Shown: positions 1-5,793, counted from the stretch's first letter. The stretch is 7,673 nucleotides of DNA from Candidatus Sulfopaludibacter sp. SbA3 (GCA_900290315.1 OKRF01000004.1:1-7673); one strand, 5' to 3'. The notes: a model not told the origin generated them from the sequence alone. Program-made: numbers and translations.

Positions 1-122
1 ACCGCGAAAGTCCCGAGCCGCGTGTCCGCCGCCAACCCGTGCCACCCTCGAAAATCCCGCCCATTTTCATGCCTGTCAATTAGGGGCGGACCGCCCCGCA
101 AAACGGGATGAAAAAACCGGTC

Positions 123-150
123 GGTAGCGCCGGCGGTCCTGCCGCCGGTT
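123..150 (-). repeat. REP-like hairpin element, copy A
   Basis: This is a 28-base element read on the minus strand. It forms a 7-bp stem (130-136 with 142-148) around a 5-base loop and ends in GCTACC. It matches copy B at 159-186 on the opposite strand at 23 of 28 positions by hand alignment. The loop-closing pair is G-C here and A-T in copy B, a compensatory change that argues the fold is under selection. The inverted pairing, eight bases apart and just past the end of flgA, looks like a REP/BIME-type interspersed repeat. Whether it recurs elsewhere in the genome cannot be seen here. Confidence 0.6.
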
Positions 151-158
151 GCACTGGC

Positions 159-186
159 GACCGGCGACAAGATCGCCGGCGTTACC
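159..186 (+). repeat. REP-like hairpin element, copy B
   Basis: This is the plus-strand partner of the element at 123-150. Its stem is CCGGCGA (161-167) with TCGCCGG (173-179), the loop is CAAGA, and the tail is GTTACC. With copy A it makes a larger imperfect inverted repeat that could fold either as two separate hairpins or as one long stem. It lies 41 bases beyond the flgA stop and could protect or trim the 3' end of the flgFGA message. That role is inferred from REP elements in general. Confidence 0.6.
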
Positions 187-227
187 CGTCGCTGGTTTTT
201 CGACCCTGCGCCCTGGCGGAACCTCCA

Positions 228-1154
228 CTACCGGGAGTCTGCGGCAAATTCAGTCTCCACCAGCACGCTATCTTTGCCCTCCACGCGTGCTCGAAAGATC
301 CGGTTGCTGGACGGATTCCGCACCGCGATGAAATCGCCGCTCCGCCCGCCCGATTCGGCCTTGGCCGTAAACTTCAATCGAGTCGCGCCGCTGTGGACCT
401 CCACTTGTACGGTATCGCCGCGGTTCACATCGTTGGGTGGAACCAGAAGTTCGGGATGGATTTCGGCGCCGGCCGCAATCGCCCGCACCGGCACCAGTCC
501 TGCAGCCGATGCCGCCAGAGCCGGTACGGCCCCGCGCGGCGCGGGAAAACACTCGCCATGTTCCATGCGCATCTGCCTGGCATCCACTCGCTGCCCGGGC
601 TTCAGGGCTTCCGTAGCAATCAGCCGGTCGCACGCCACTCTCACGCGCACCCTGGTCCATACGGGGTAACGATGATCGCCGCCATACACCACGCTGCCGC
701 GCCACAGCACCGGATCTTTTTGCGCCGGGGAGGCCGGACTTCCCAGCATTTCCCGCGGAAATTCCAGGCGGCCGCGCGGCACCGGATTCAGGATGGTCTC
801 GGCGATTTCGATGCGCGCATCGGGATCCTGCAGCGCGTTGCGCATGGCCTGCACAATCTGGTCGTGTTCCAGCGGCGCCATCGCCCACTCGAAGCAGACG
901 TCCTGTGGTTCATCCAGCCGGATGCCGTAGCGCTGCGCCAGGGCACCCAGTTCGGCAGCATGGAAGGTGCGCCTCGATCCGGGCGGTGGCATCGTGCCGA
1001 GCAGAGTATCGGGCGGTAGCGCTCGAAACTCAGGGAGGGCGGCCGCCAGGTGCGTCCCCATGATGCGGTCCCCCTCGACTGGTTTACAAGCCGGTGCCTG
1101 CGCGGGAGCGAATCGCGCCGCCCAGCAAAGCGCAACTACAATTCGTAAGATCAT
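228..1154 (-). CDS. flgA: FlgA, flagellar P-ring assembly chaperone
   Basis: FlgA is a periplasmic chaperone that helps FlgI subunits assemble into the P ring around the rod. The 308-residue product begins with a short hydrophobic segment ending AQA (about residues 1-20), consistent with a Sec signal peptide. A SAF-type segment follows at about 171-234 (RLIATEALKPGQ at 177-188, VRAIAAG at 223-229). The FlgA C-terminal region is at about 244-300, with SGDFIAVRNPSS at 272-283 and RARV at 288-291. It is clearly longer than the roughly 220-residue enterobacterial FlgA. The extra length lies between the signal peptide and the SAF segment, at about 21-165, and has no motif I recognise. The start codon overlaps the flgG stop as ATGA at 1151-1154, which fixes the start and implies translational coupling. 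flgH does not follow within the window. Confidence 0.93.
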   Translation of the reverse strand: MILRIVVALCWAARFAPAQAPACKPVEGDRIMGTHLAAALPEFRALPPDTLLGTMPPPGSRRTFHAAELGALAQRYGIRLDEPQDVCFEWAMAPLEHDQIVQAMRNALQDPDARIEIAETILNPVPRGRLEFPREMLGSPASPAQKDPVLWRGSVVYGGDHRYPVWTRVRVRVACDRLIATEALKPGQRVDARQMRMEHGECFPAPRGAVPALAASAAGLVPVRAIAAGAEIHPELLVPPNDVNRGDTVQVEVHSGATRLKFTAKAESGGRSGDFIAVRNPSSNRIFRARVEGKDSVLVETEFAADSR

Positions 1155-1942
1155 TGTTTCAGGTTGTTGACCTGTTGATACATGTCGTCGGCGGCCTTGA
1201 CCACCTTGGAGTTCGCTTCGTAAGCGCGCTGCGCCACAATCAGGTTGATGAACTCCTGCACGATGCTGACGTTGGATTGCTCCGTGTACCCTTCCAGCAG
1301 CGAGCCCAGCCCGTCCTGCCCGCCGGGGGCCCCTACGATGGGCTCTCCGGAAGCGTCGGTGGGCTGATACAGATTCTTGCCGATGCTGTTCAGCCCGGCG
1401 GGATTCTGGAACAGGGCGATCTGGATCTGTCCGGCCTTCTGTGCGGCGCTCTGGCCCGGCAGCAGATAGCTCACCGTGCCATCGGGTGCGATGGTCAGCG
1501 ATTGCGCGTTAGAAGGAATCGTAATCGAAGGCTGCAACTGGTTGCCGCTGGAATCGACCACGTTGCCGTTTCGATCGAGTTGGAACGATCCGTCGCGAGT
1601 GTACGCCAGATCGCCCGTGGGCCGGAGCACCTGGAAGAAACCGTTGCCCTGAATCACCAGGTCCAGCGGGTTGTCCGTCTCGGTGAAGTTGCCCTGCGTG
1701 AAGATGATTTCGTTGGACGCCGCCCGCGTGCCGAGTCCAAGTTGAAGTCCCGCGGGCACTACGGTTTGCTGGCCGGCCGAAGCGCCGGGCTGTACCATGC
1801 TCTGGTACAGCAGGTCCTGAAACTGCGCGCGCCGGGTCTTATAACCCGTGGTATTGGCGTTGGCCAAGTTGTTGGCAATGTTGTCCACGTTGAGCTGCTG
1901 CGCGTTCATGCCGCTAGCGGCGCTGTACAATGCACGGATCAT
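1151..1942 (-). CDS. flgG: FlgG, flagellar distal rod protein
   Basis: FlgG polymerises into the distal rod, the drive shaft crossing the periplasm to the hook. The 263 residues match the usual length. The N-terminal D0 motif ANNLANANTTGYK is at 23-35. The FlgG-typical stretch QPGASAGQQTVVPAG is at 51-65, followed by LQLGLGTR. A DLVIQGNGFF motif at 94-103 precedes YTRDGSF, and the C-terminal D0 helix begins EQSNVSIVQEFINLIVAQRA at 221-240. The start is supported by AAGGAG (plus-strand positions 1948-1953) five bases upstream. The stop overlaps flgA by four bases. An 88-base spacer with a two-hairpin element separates it from flgF upstream, so its strong ribosome site probably serves independent initiation within the same transcript. 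Confidence 0.97.
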   Translation of the reverse strand: MIRALYSAASGMNAQQLNVDNIANNLANANTTGYKTRRAQFQDLLYQSMVQPGASAGQQTVVPAGLQLGLGTRAASNEIIFTQGNFTETDNPLDLVIQGNGFFQVLRPTGDLAYTRDGSFQLDRNGNVVDSSGNQLQPSITIPSNAQSLTIAPDGTVSYLLPGQSAAQKAGQIQIALFQNPAGLNSIGKNLYQPTDASGEPIVGAPGGQDGLGSLLEGYTEQSNVSIVQEFINLIVAQRAYEANSKVVKAADDMYQQVNNLKQ

Positions 1943-1985
1943 TTAAGCTCCTTGAGATTTCTGTCTTGCCCAAAAACCGCTTGCT

Positions 1986-2030
1986 GACGCGCGCGGCTCC
2001 GATCAGAGCCACGACCGTAAGGGAGTGGTC
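1986..2030 (+). repeat. Two-hairpin intergenic element between flgF and flgG
   Basis: The spacer between flgF and flgG holds two adjacent potential hairpins. The first pairs GGCTC (1995-1999) with GAGCC (2006-2010). The second pairs GACCG (2013-2017) with TGGTC (2026-2030), counting one G-U pair, around a TAAGGGAG loop. The second stem is complete only in plus-strand RNA (the minus strand has an A-C mismatch), suggesting the element is oriented opposite to the genes. It ends immediately beside the flgF stop codon. From memory it resembles a GC-rich interspersed element of Solibacter-type acidobacteria. That needs a genome search, and only one copy is visible here. Confidence 0.4.
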
Positions 2031-2771
2031 CTACGAGCCAACCCGCGCCACTTCCTGAATCGTTTTCGTGTCCATGTCGCTGCTCACCCCGATGGCCTTT
2101 TGCAGCATTTCGAACTGCCTCATCACGCCGACCAGGGACATGGCAGCCTCAGCCACCGGCACGTTGGAGCCTTCCAGCTTGCCCTGTTGCACCTGCGTAT
2201 CCGGAGCCTGCACCGGCAGGTTTTTCGGATTGGTGTTCTGAAAGCAGGTGCTGCCTGCCTTATATAACGAATCCGTGGATTTGAAATTCACCACTTCGAT
2301 CTGACCCAGCGGCTGGCCGTTCTGGCGGACCGTCCCATCGGTCTGAACCTCGATCGGACTACCGGAAGTGATCTGAATGGTTCCCCCGGCGGTATTGCGA
2401 AGGGGGTAGCCGTCCGCCGTCGCCAGTGCGCCCGAAGCCAAAACTTGCAGACTTCCATTGCGCGTATAAAGAGGTCCGTTTTTCCCGTTGACCGCGAAGA
2501 AGCCAGTGCCCGAGAGCGCCACGTCCATGGGATTGCCGGTTACTTGCAGGTTGCCTGGCGAAAAGTCTGTCCACTGGCGTTGGATCATCGGCATCGTCGA
2601 CGAAGGATTATCTCCAGCGCCGGATGCTTCATCGGAAGTGAACAGCCCGTAGAATTCCTGATCGCGCTTGAACCCCGCGGTTCCCGCATTGGCCAGATTA
2701 TTGGCCAACAGGTCCAGGGACTCCATCCGCGAACGGATCCCGCTGACAGCCGCAATGGCCATTCCATCCAT
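2031..2771 (-). CDS. flgF: FlgF, flagellar proximal rod protein
   Basis: FlgF forms part of the proximal rod below FlgG. The 246-residue product has the rod/hook N-terminal D0 motif in the FlgF style, SLDLLANNLANAGTAGFKRD at 18-37. It continues with VTGNPMDVALSGTGFFAVN, LYTRNGSLQV, and a C-terminal segment QQGKLEGSNVPVAEAAMSLV. It is shorter than FlgG and lacks the FlgG QPGA...LPSG stretch, which separates the two paralogues. The ATG at 2769-2771 gives the usual family opening (MD...), but only weak Shine-Dalgarno sequence precedes it. An ATG three codons in is possible but fits the family less well. It is the first leftward gene, divergent from the fliK-like gene, so its promoter should lie within 2772-3010. 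Confidence 0.95.
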   Translation of the reverse strand: MDGMAIAAVSGIRSRMESLDLLANNLANAGTAGFKRDQEFYGLFTSDEASGAGDNPSSTMPMIQRQWTDFSPGNLQVTGNPMDVALSGTGFFAVNGKNGPLYTRNGSLQVLASGALATADGYPLRNTAGGTIQITSGSPIEVQTDGTVRQNGQPLGQIEVVNFKSTDSLYKAGSTCFQNTNPKNLPVQAPDTQVQQGKLEGSNVPVAEAAMSLVGVMRQFEMLQKAIGVSSDMDTKTIQEVARVGS

Positions 2772-2841
2772 AATCTTGCTCGGCCACCGGCAAGTGCACG
2801 CGGGCTTCCAACCGCCCGGTAGAAAAAAATCGAAAGAAAAC

Positions 2842-2869
2842 TAGAAAACGCGCTGCACTTTGACGATAT
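2842..2869 (+). promoter_or_regulatory. Candidate sigma-28 (flagellar) promoter
   Basis: TAGA (2842-2845), a 16-base spacer and GACGATAT (2862-2869) resemble the flagellar sigma-28/SigD consensus TAAA-N15-GCCGATAT: three of four bases at -35 and seven of eight at -10. It points toward the fliK-flgD-flgE operon and would leave an untranslated leader of about 130 bases. An A-rich tract at 2821-2848, striking in this GC-rich sequence, lies just upstream and through the -35 and could act as an UP-like or bent element. The match was found by eye and is not proof of use. Confidence 0.35.
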
Positions 2870-2926
2870 GCCTGGTAAGTCGACCTCTAACTCGTCAACT
2901 CTTTGACTAACCGGCTTGACTGTCAA
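2860..2926. promoter_or_regulatory. Cluster of five TTGAC/GTCAA half-sites
   Basis: In 67 bases of the divergent control region there are five copies of one 5-mer on either strand: TTGAC at 2860, 2903 and 2916, and GTCAA at 2894 and 2922. Four of them form two inverted repeats, GTCAA-N4-TTGAC (2894-2907) and TTGAC-N1-GTCAA (2916-2926). Their centres are about 20.5 bases apart, close to two helical turns. This could be an operator for a shared regulator of both gene groups, or overlapping -35 boxes (TTGACA is present on the minus strand at 2926-2921). I found no good -10 box at standard spacing for the -35 candidates. Confidence 0.35.
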
Positions 2927-3010
2927 AAGCCCAACACCCCAGCTTCGTGCCGCATCCGGTTGAAAAGACTGCCCGCTCTCATTGGTTGGTAACATGCCTT
3001 TTCTCGCGCC

Positions 3011-4243
3011 GTGACCATCTCCCCAGCGGCGACACCCGCAACGCCTCAGGCGCCCACAGCGCTGGCCGGCAGCAGCGGGAATCTCGCCGCGACAGGATTT
3101 TCCGAAGCACTACTCCGCGCCGCGGCCGGCGATCCCGCGTCTTCCCTGGACCCTTCCCTTCCTCCGGGCAACCGCTCCCTTACAGTCGCACCTCTGAACG
3201 CACAGCAGAGCCGCGACAACGAGGGAGCGGTTAGCTTCCTGGTTTCGCCAGGAGCCCCGGGCCGCGGCGTCAAGAATATCAGGCAGCAGCCTAAAGAAGA
3301 TCAGCAGCGCGCGAATGCGGCCCCGGTGGCCGCGGCGCTGCCGGCCGCCCCTGCCTTGCCGCTTCACATCCAGGCGTTTTCCCGTGATCTGCAGGATCAT
3401 GACGGGCAGTCCGCATCCGATTTCGGTTCCAACCCGTTGGCCCGCGCCGCCGGCGCGGATTCCGTGCCCGAGGCCTCCAATTCGCAAGCACCGGAACGTC
3501 CGGCGCCCGCACCAGCGGGCGACCTGGCCTTTGCCGCAAGAGTGCAACCGCCGGCGCCGGTCCCCGTCCCCGCATCCGCGCGGCCGTTGCAGCCCGAAAC
3601 AGCGACTCCCGTGCAACTCTCCTCGAAAAAGACCACCGAAAGCGAAGCTGCCGACCCCATCGTGGTGAAGGCTATCGACTCTTCCGCCGGCGCGTCCTTC
3701 ACCTCTTATGGGCACACCTCCGCCAATTCGGAAGTTCCCTCGCCTTCACCGGATTCGCAAGCCGCGCCTCCCAAAGCGGTGGAGGCAGGGTTACCCGTGC
3801 AACCCCAGCCTCAGCCCAAATCAGCCGCCGATCCGCTGAAGGATATTTCTCTGCAAGTGAGCCAGCCTGGCGCCCCAAAGGTGGAAGTCCGCATGGTGCA
3901 GCAATCGGGCGAACTCCACGTCGCCGTGCGTACGGGCGATTCCGACCTGGCCCACGGACTCCAGCAAGGCCTCTCTGACCTGGTGGGCCGCCTGCAGGAA
4001 AACGGATTCCGCACGGAAGCGTGGCGCCCCGGCGCCACCGTGCCGTCCACTCCCGTATTTGAGTCGCGGAACAGTCAGGGCAGCTCGCAGAACGGGCATG
4101 CTCCCTCGCATTCCGGTAACCCCCACCAGCAGGAGGGCGAGCGCCGGCAGCAGCACTCGACGCGGCCCGCCTGGGTAGAGGAGTTGGAAAACAGTACCAG
4201 CAGCGAGCAATCGCAAGGAGCAACATATGGCATCAGCAATTAG
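3011..4243 (+). CDS. fliK: FliK-like flagellar hook-length control protein
   Basis: FliK is exported during hook growth, measures hook length and switches the export gate from rod/hook to filament substrates. The 410-residue product has the expected build: a long low-complexity Pro/Ala/Ser/Gln-rich region to about residue 275, then a compact Flg_hook-like domain at about 277-338 (KDISLQVSQPG, VEVRMVQQSGELHVAV, GLSDLVGRLQENGF), then a polar Gln/Ser-rich tail. Its place directly before flgD and flgE is the classic fliK position and supports the call, since sequence similarity is limited to the C-terminal domain. The start is uncertain: an in-frame stop at 2990-2992 leaves GTG at 3011 as the first usual start, with no clear Shine-Dalgarno. 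A six-codon ORF (2994-3014) overlaps that GTG. The 3' end overlaps flgD by 17 bases. Confidence 0.8.
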   Translation: MTISPAATPATPQAPTALAGSSGNLAATGFSEALLRAAAGDPASSLDPSLPPGNRSLTVAPLNAQQSRDNEGAVSFLVSPGAPGRGVKNIRQQPKEDQQRANAAPVAAALPAAPALPLHIQAFSRDLQDHDGQSASDFGSNPLARAAGADSVPEASNSQAPERPAPAPAGDLAFAARVQPPAPVPVPASARPLQPETATPVQLSSKKTTESEAADPIVVKAIDSSAGASFTSYGHTSANSEVPSPSPDSQAAPPKAVEAGLPVQPQPQPKSAADPLKDISLQVSQPGAPKVEVRMVQQSGELHVAVRTGDSDLAHGLQQGLSDLVGRLQENGFRTEAWRPGATVPSTPVFESRNSQGSSQNGHAPSHSGNPHQQEGERRQQHSTRPAWVEELENSTSSEQSQGATYGISN

Positions 4244-4526
4244 TCCATTGACCGGATCACCCACTTCGAGCAGCACATCGTCACCGGGTAGCACCTCCGC
4301 TCCCAGTGAGCAGATGTTTCTGCAACTCCTGGTAGCGCAGCTTCAGAACCAGGACCCGATGAATCCTACCGACGGCACCACGTTCGTCACCCAACTCGCC
4401 CAGTTCAGCGAACTGGAGCAGGTCATGGCGATCCGCACCGATACCGACAAGCTGTCAGCGGCCCAGGCTGCTGCCGCGGCGCAAGCAAACCAAAGTTCCA
4501 ACAGCAGCACGCCCCCCACCGCGTAG
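4227..4526 (+). CDS. flgD: FlgD, short hook-capping (hook assembly scaffold) protein
   Basis: FlgD sits at the tip of the growing hook as a cap under which FlgE subunits assemble. The diagnostic N-terminal FlgD motif is complete: FLQLLVAQLQNQDPMNPTDG at 31-50, followed by TTFVTQLAQFSELEQV. The product is only 99 residues. After the motif it has an Ala/Gln-rich helix-like stretch and a Ser/Pro tail, and it ends at a TAG. The FlgD-like Ig/tudor domains of roughly 220-residue FlgD proteins are absent, and no displaced remnant is visible in the 25 bases before flgE. Short FlgD proteins are known in other bacteria (the Bacillus protein is also reduced), so this may be a functional minimal form. 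A strong AAGGAG (4215-4220), six bases before the ATG, fixes the start, which lies inside the end of the fliK-like gene. Confidence 0.93.
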   Translation: MASAISPLTGSPTSSSTSSPGSTSAPSEQMFLQLLVAQLQNQDPMNPTDGTTFVTQLAQFSELEQVMAIRTDTDKLSAAQAAAAAQANQSSNSSTPPTA

Positions 4527-4551
4527 ACGCACTCATAAAGGAGATCAGACT

Positions 4552-5775
4552 ATGTCTTCGGCATTTTCCATCGCACTTTCCGCCCTTTCGGCCGACACCA
4601 CCGCCATCAGCGTGGTCGGCAACAACTTGGCGAACCTCAATACCACCGGCTACAAGGATGTCAGCCTGGATTTCCATAACTTGATGGCCCAGAGCATCGG
4701 AACGAGCTCGACTCCCGCTCAGGTCGGCATGGGCCTGGGCCAGGTGGGAACCTCCACCAGCTACGTCCAGGGAACCCTGACGACCACCAGCGGGCCCACG
4801 GACGCCGCCATCCAGGGCGAGGGATTCTTCGTGGTGCAGAACTCCGCGAACCAGACGTTGTACACGCGCGACGGCAGTTTCCAGGTGGATGCCACGGGCA
4901 ACCTCGTCACAGCAACCGGCGAGAATGTGCAGGGCTGGACCGCCACCAACGGCGTGGTGAACCCAAATGGAGCGGTGGGCAACCTGTCTATTCCTTTGGG
5001 ATCGACCGTGCCCGCGGTCGCCACCACTACCATGAGCGTCAATGTCAATCTGAATTCTCAAGTGGCCACAACCGATCCCGGCGCGTCCTTCTCGGCCCCC
5101 GTACAGGTGTACGATTCGCAGGGCTCCACCCACACCCTCACGATCAATTTCACCAAGACCGGCGACAACGCCTGGAGTTATAAGGTCACTATCCCGGCCG
5201 GAGACTTGAGCACCGGCGGCAGCACCTCTCTGGCAACCGGAACCATGACGTTCGACTCCAGCGGCAACCTCAAGACCCCAGCCGCTGCGGCCGATCCGCA
5301 ATCCATCAAGATCACCGGACTCGCGGACGGCGCCGCGGACATGAACATCGGCTGGAACCTTTTCGGCACCGGCGGCGCATCCAACATCACGCAATACGCC
5401 GAGGCTTCCAGTGTGGGCGCCGCGAAGCAGGATGGCGCCGCGGCCGGCAGCATCAGCAATGTGAGCCTGCAAAACGGCGGGTTGCTCGTGGCTAGCTATA
5501 CCAACGGGCAGCAGCTTACCGTGGGCCAAATTGCCCTGGCGACCATCCCCAATCCGGAGAGCCTGAATTCGGTGGGCAATAATGAGCTGCAGGCCAGTGC
5601 TTCCACCGGCACCATCACGGTGGGCGCGGCGAACTCCGGCGGCCGCGGCCAGATCGTGGCTACGTCGATATGGCCACCGAGTTTACCAAGCTGCTCACCT
5701 ATCAGCGCAGCTACCAGGCCGCCTCCCGCGTCATCACCACCAGCGACCAGATGCTGCAGGACACTGAAAACCTGA
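4552..5775 (+). CDS. flgE: FlgE, flagellar hook protein, frameshifted near the C terminus
   Basis: FlgE polymerises into the hook, the universal joint between rod and filament. The start is set by AAAGGAG (4537-4543) eight bases before the ATG. The N-terminal D0 motif GNNLANLNTTGYK is at residues 23-35. The family stretch DAAIQGEGFFVVQ then LYTRDGSFQVDATGNL follows, then the variable D1/D2 hook body with SAPVQVYDSQGSTHTLTINF and, near the end, LATIPNPESLNSVGNN. After GGRGQIVA (A370, 5659-5661) this frame turns into an unrelated 37-residue Pro/Cys-rich tail and stops at 5773-5775. The genuine C-terminal D0 segment lies in another frame at 5664-5786. As written, the product should not polymerise, because hook subunits need both terminal helices. 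This is either a true mutation or an assembly error; all else about the gene looks normal. Confidence 0.92.
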   Translation: MSSAFSIALSALSADTTAISVVGNNLANLNTTGYKDVSLDFHNLMAQSIGTSSTPAQVGMGLGQVGTSTSYVQGTLTTTSGPTDAAIQGEGFFVVQNSANQTLYTRDGSFQVDATGNLVTATGENVQGWTATNGVVNPNGAVGNLSIPLGSTVPAVATTTMSVNVNLNSQVATTDPGASFSAPVQVYDSQGSTHTLTINFTKTGDNAWSYKVTIPAGDLSTGGSTSLATGTMTFDSSGNLKTPAAAADPQSIKITGLADGAADMNIGWNLFGTGGASNITQYAEASSVGAAKQDGAAAGSISNVSLQNGGLLVASYTNGQQLTVGQIALATIPNPESLNSVGNNELQASASTGTITVGAANSGGRGQIVATSIWPPSLPSCSPISAATRPPPASSPPATRCCRTLKT

Positions 5776-5786
5776 TCCACCCGTAA
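5664..5786 (+). pseudogene. flgE: Displaced C-terminal D0 segment of flgE
   Basis: Read in the frame beginning at 5664, this stretch encodes VDMATEFTKLLTYQRSYQAA, continues through ITTSDQMLQDTENLI, and ends at TAA 5784-5786. That is the canonical last 40 residues of a FlgE-type protein. Joining it to the main flgE frame needs a -1 shift. The LExSN residues normally just before VDxATEF are absent: compare KLEGSNV in FlgF and YTEQSNV in FlgG in this same window. Filling the usual nine-residue interval between GQI and VD would take 27 bases where only 8 are present, so about 19 bases are missing, which is also the right remainder to cause this shift. No slippery heptamer is visible. Confidence 0.85.
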
Positions 5787-5793
5787 CCATGCC

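Larger units (their letters stand above)
1..227. other. Left-edge region without a recognisable complete gene
   Basis: No complete gene is recognisable here. Two partial readings run off the left edge. A plus-strand frame open from position 3 ends at a TAG at 81-83 (C-terminal residues KIPPIFMPVN). A minus-strand frame starts at an ATG at 68-70 (MKMGGIFEGG) and stays open to the edge. Neither resembles flgH, the gene that often follows flgA. The plus-strand reading would make this a convergent gene junction, which suits the hairpin-rich spacer that follows, but I cannot choose between them. The rest holds hairpins: a perfect inverted repeat at 83-97, a small overlapping stem at 95-107, and the inverted repeat pair at 123-186. 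No hairpin is followed by a T-tract on the transcribed strand, so I call no intrinsic terminator. Confidence 0.4.

Noticed and set aside
123..186. A CRISPR array
   Set aside because: There are only two copies, in inverted orientation and eight bases apart, with no spacer pattern.
161..200. An intrinsic terminator formed by the 161-179 hairpin and the T-run at 196-200
   Set aside because: The T-run begins 16 bases past the stem and lies on the strand opposite flgA transcription, so it is not a standard terminator.
108..1019. A 303-codon open frame on the plus strand opposite flgA
   Set aside because: It is antisense to a clear flgA, has no recognisable motif, and its low-complexity Arg/His/Gly composition is typical of shadow frames in GC-rich genes. 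It also begins inside the hairpin region.
1094..1987. A 297-codon open frame on the plus strand opposite flgG
   Set aside because: It runs antisense to a full-length, unmistakable FlgG and has no motif or ribosome site.
2795..2811. A second minus-strand GG-N10-GC spacing resembling a sigma-54 site near flgF
   Set aside because: Only the invariant dinucleotides and a few flanking bases match, and the predicted start would leave too little leader before the flgF ATG.
2938..2954. A sigma-54-like site on the minus strand facing flgF
   Set aside because: GGCACG fits the -24 element well, but the -12 position reads GG where GC is required, so it is a near miss only.
4423..5529. A 368-codon open frame on the minus strand opposite flgE
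   Set aside because: It is antisense to the hook body of flgE. Its Gly/His/Val-rich composition is what the complement of a Thr/Ser/Gly-rich gene gives, and no family is recognisable.
5655..5672. Programmed -1 frameshifting to produce full-length FlgE
   Set aside because: There is no slippery heptamer or obvious downstream pseudoknot, and the absence of the LExSN residues points to lost bases instead of recoding.
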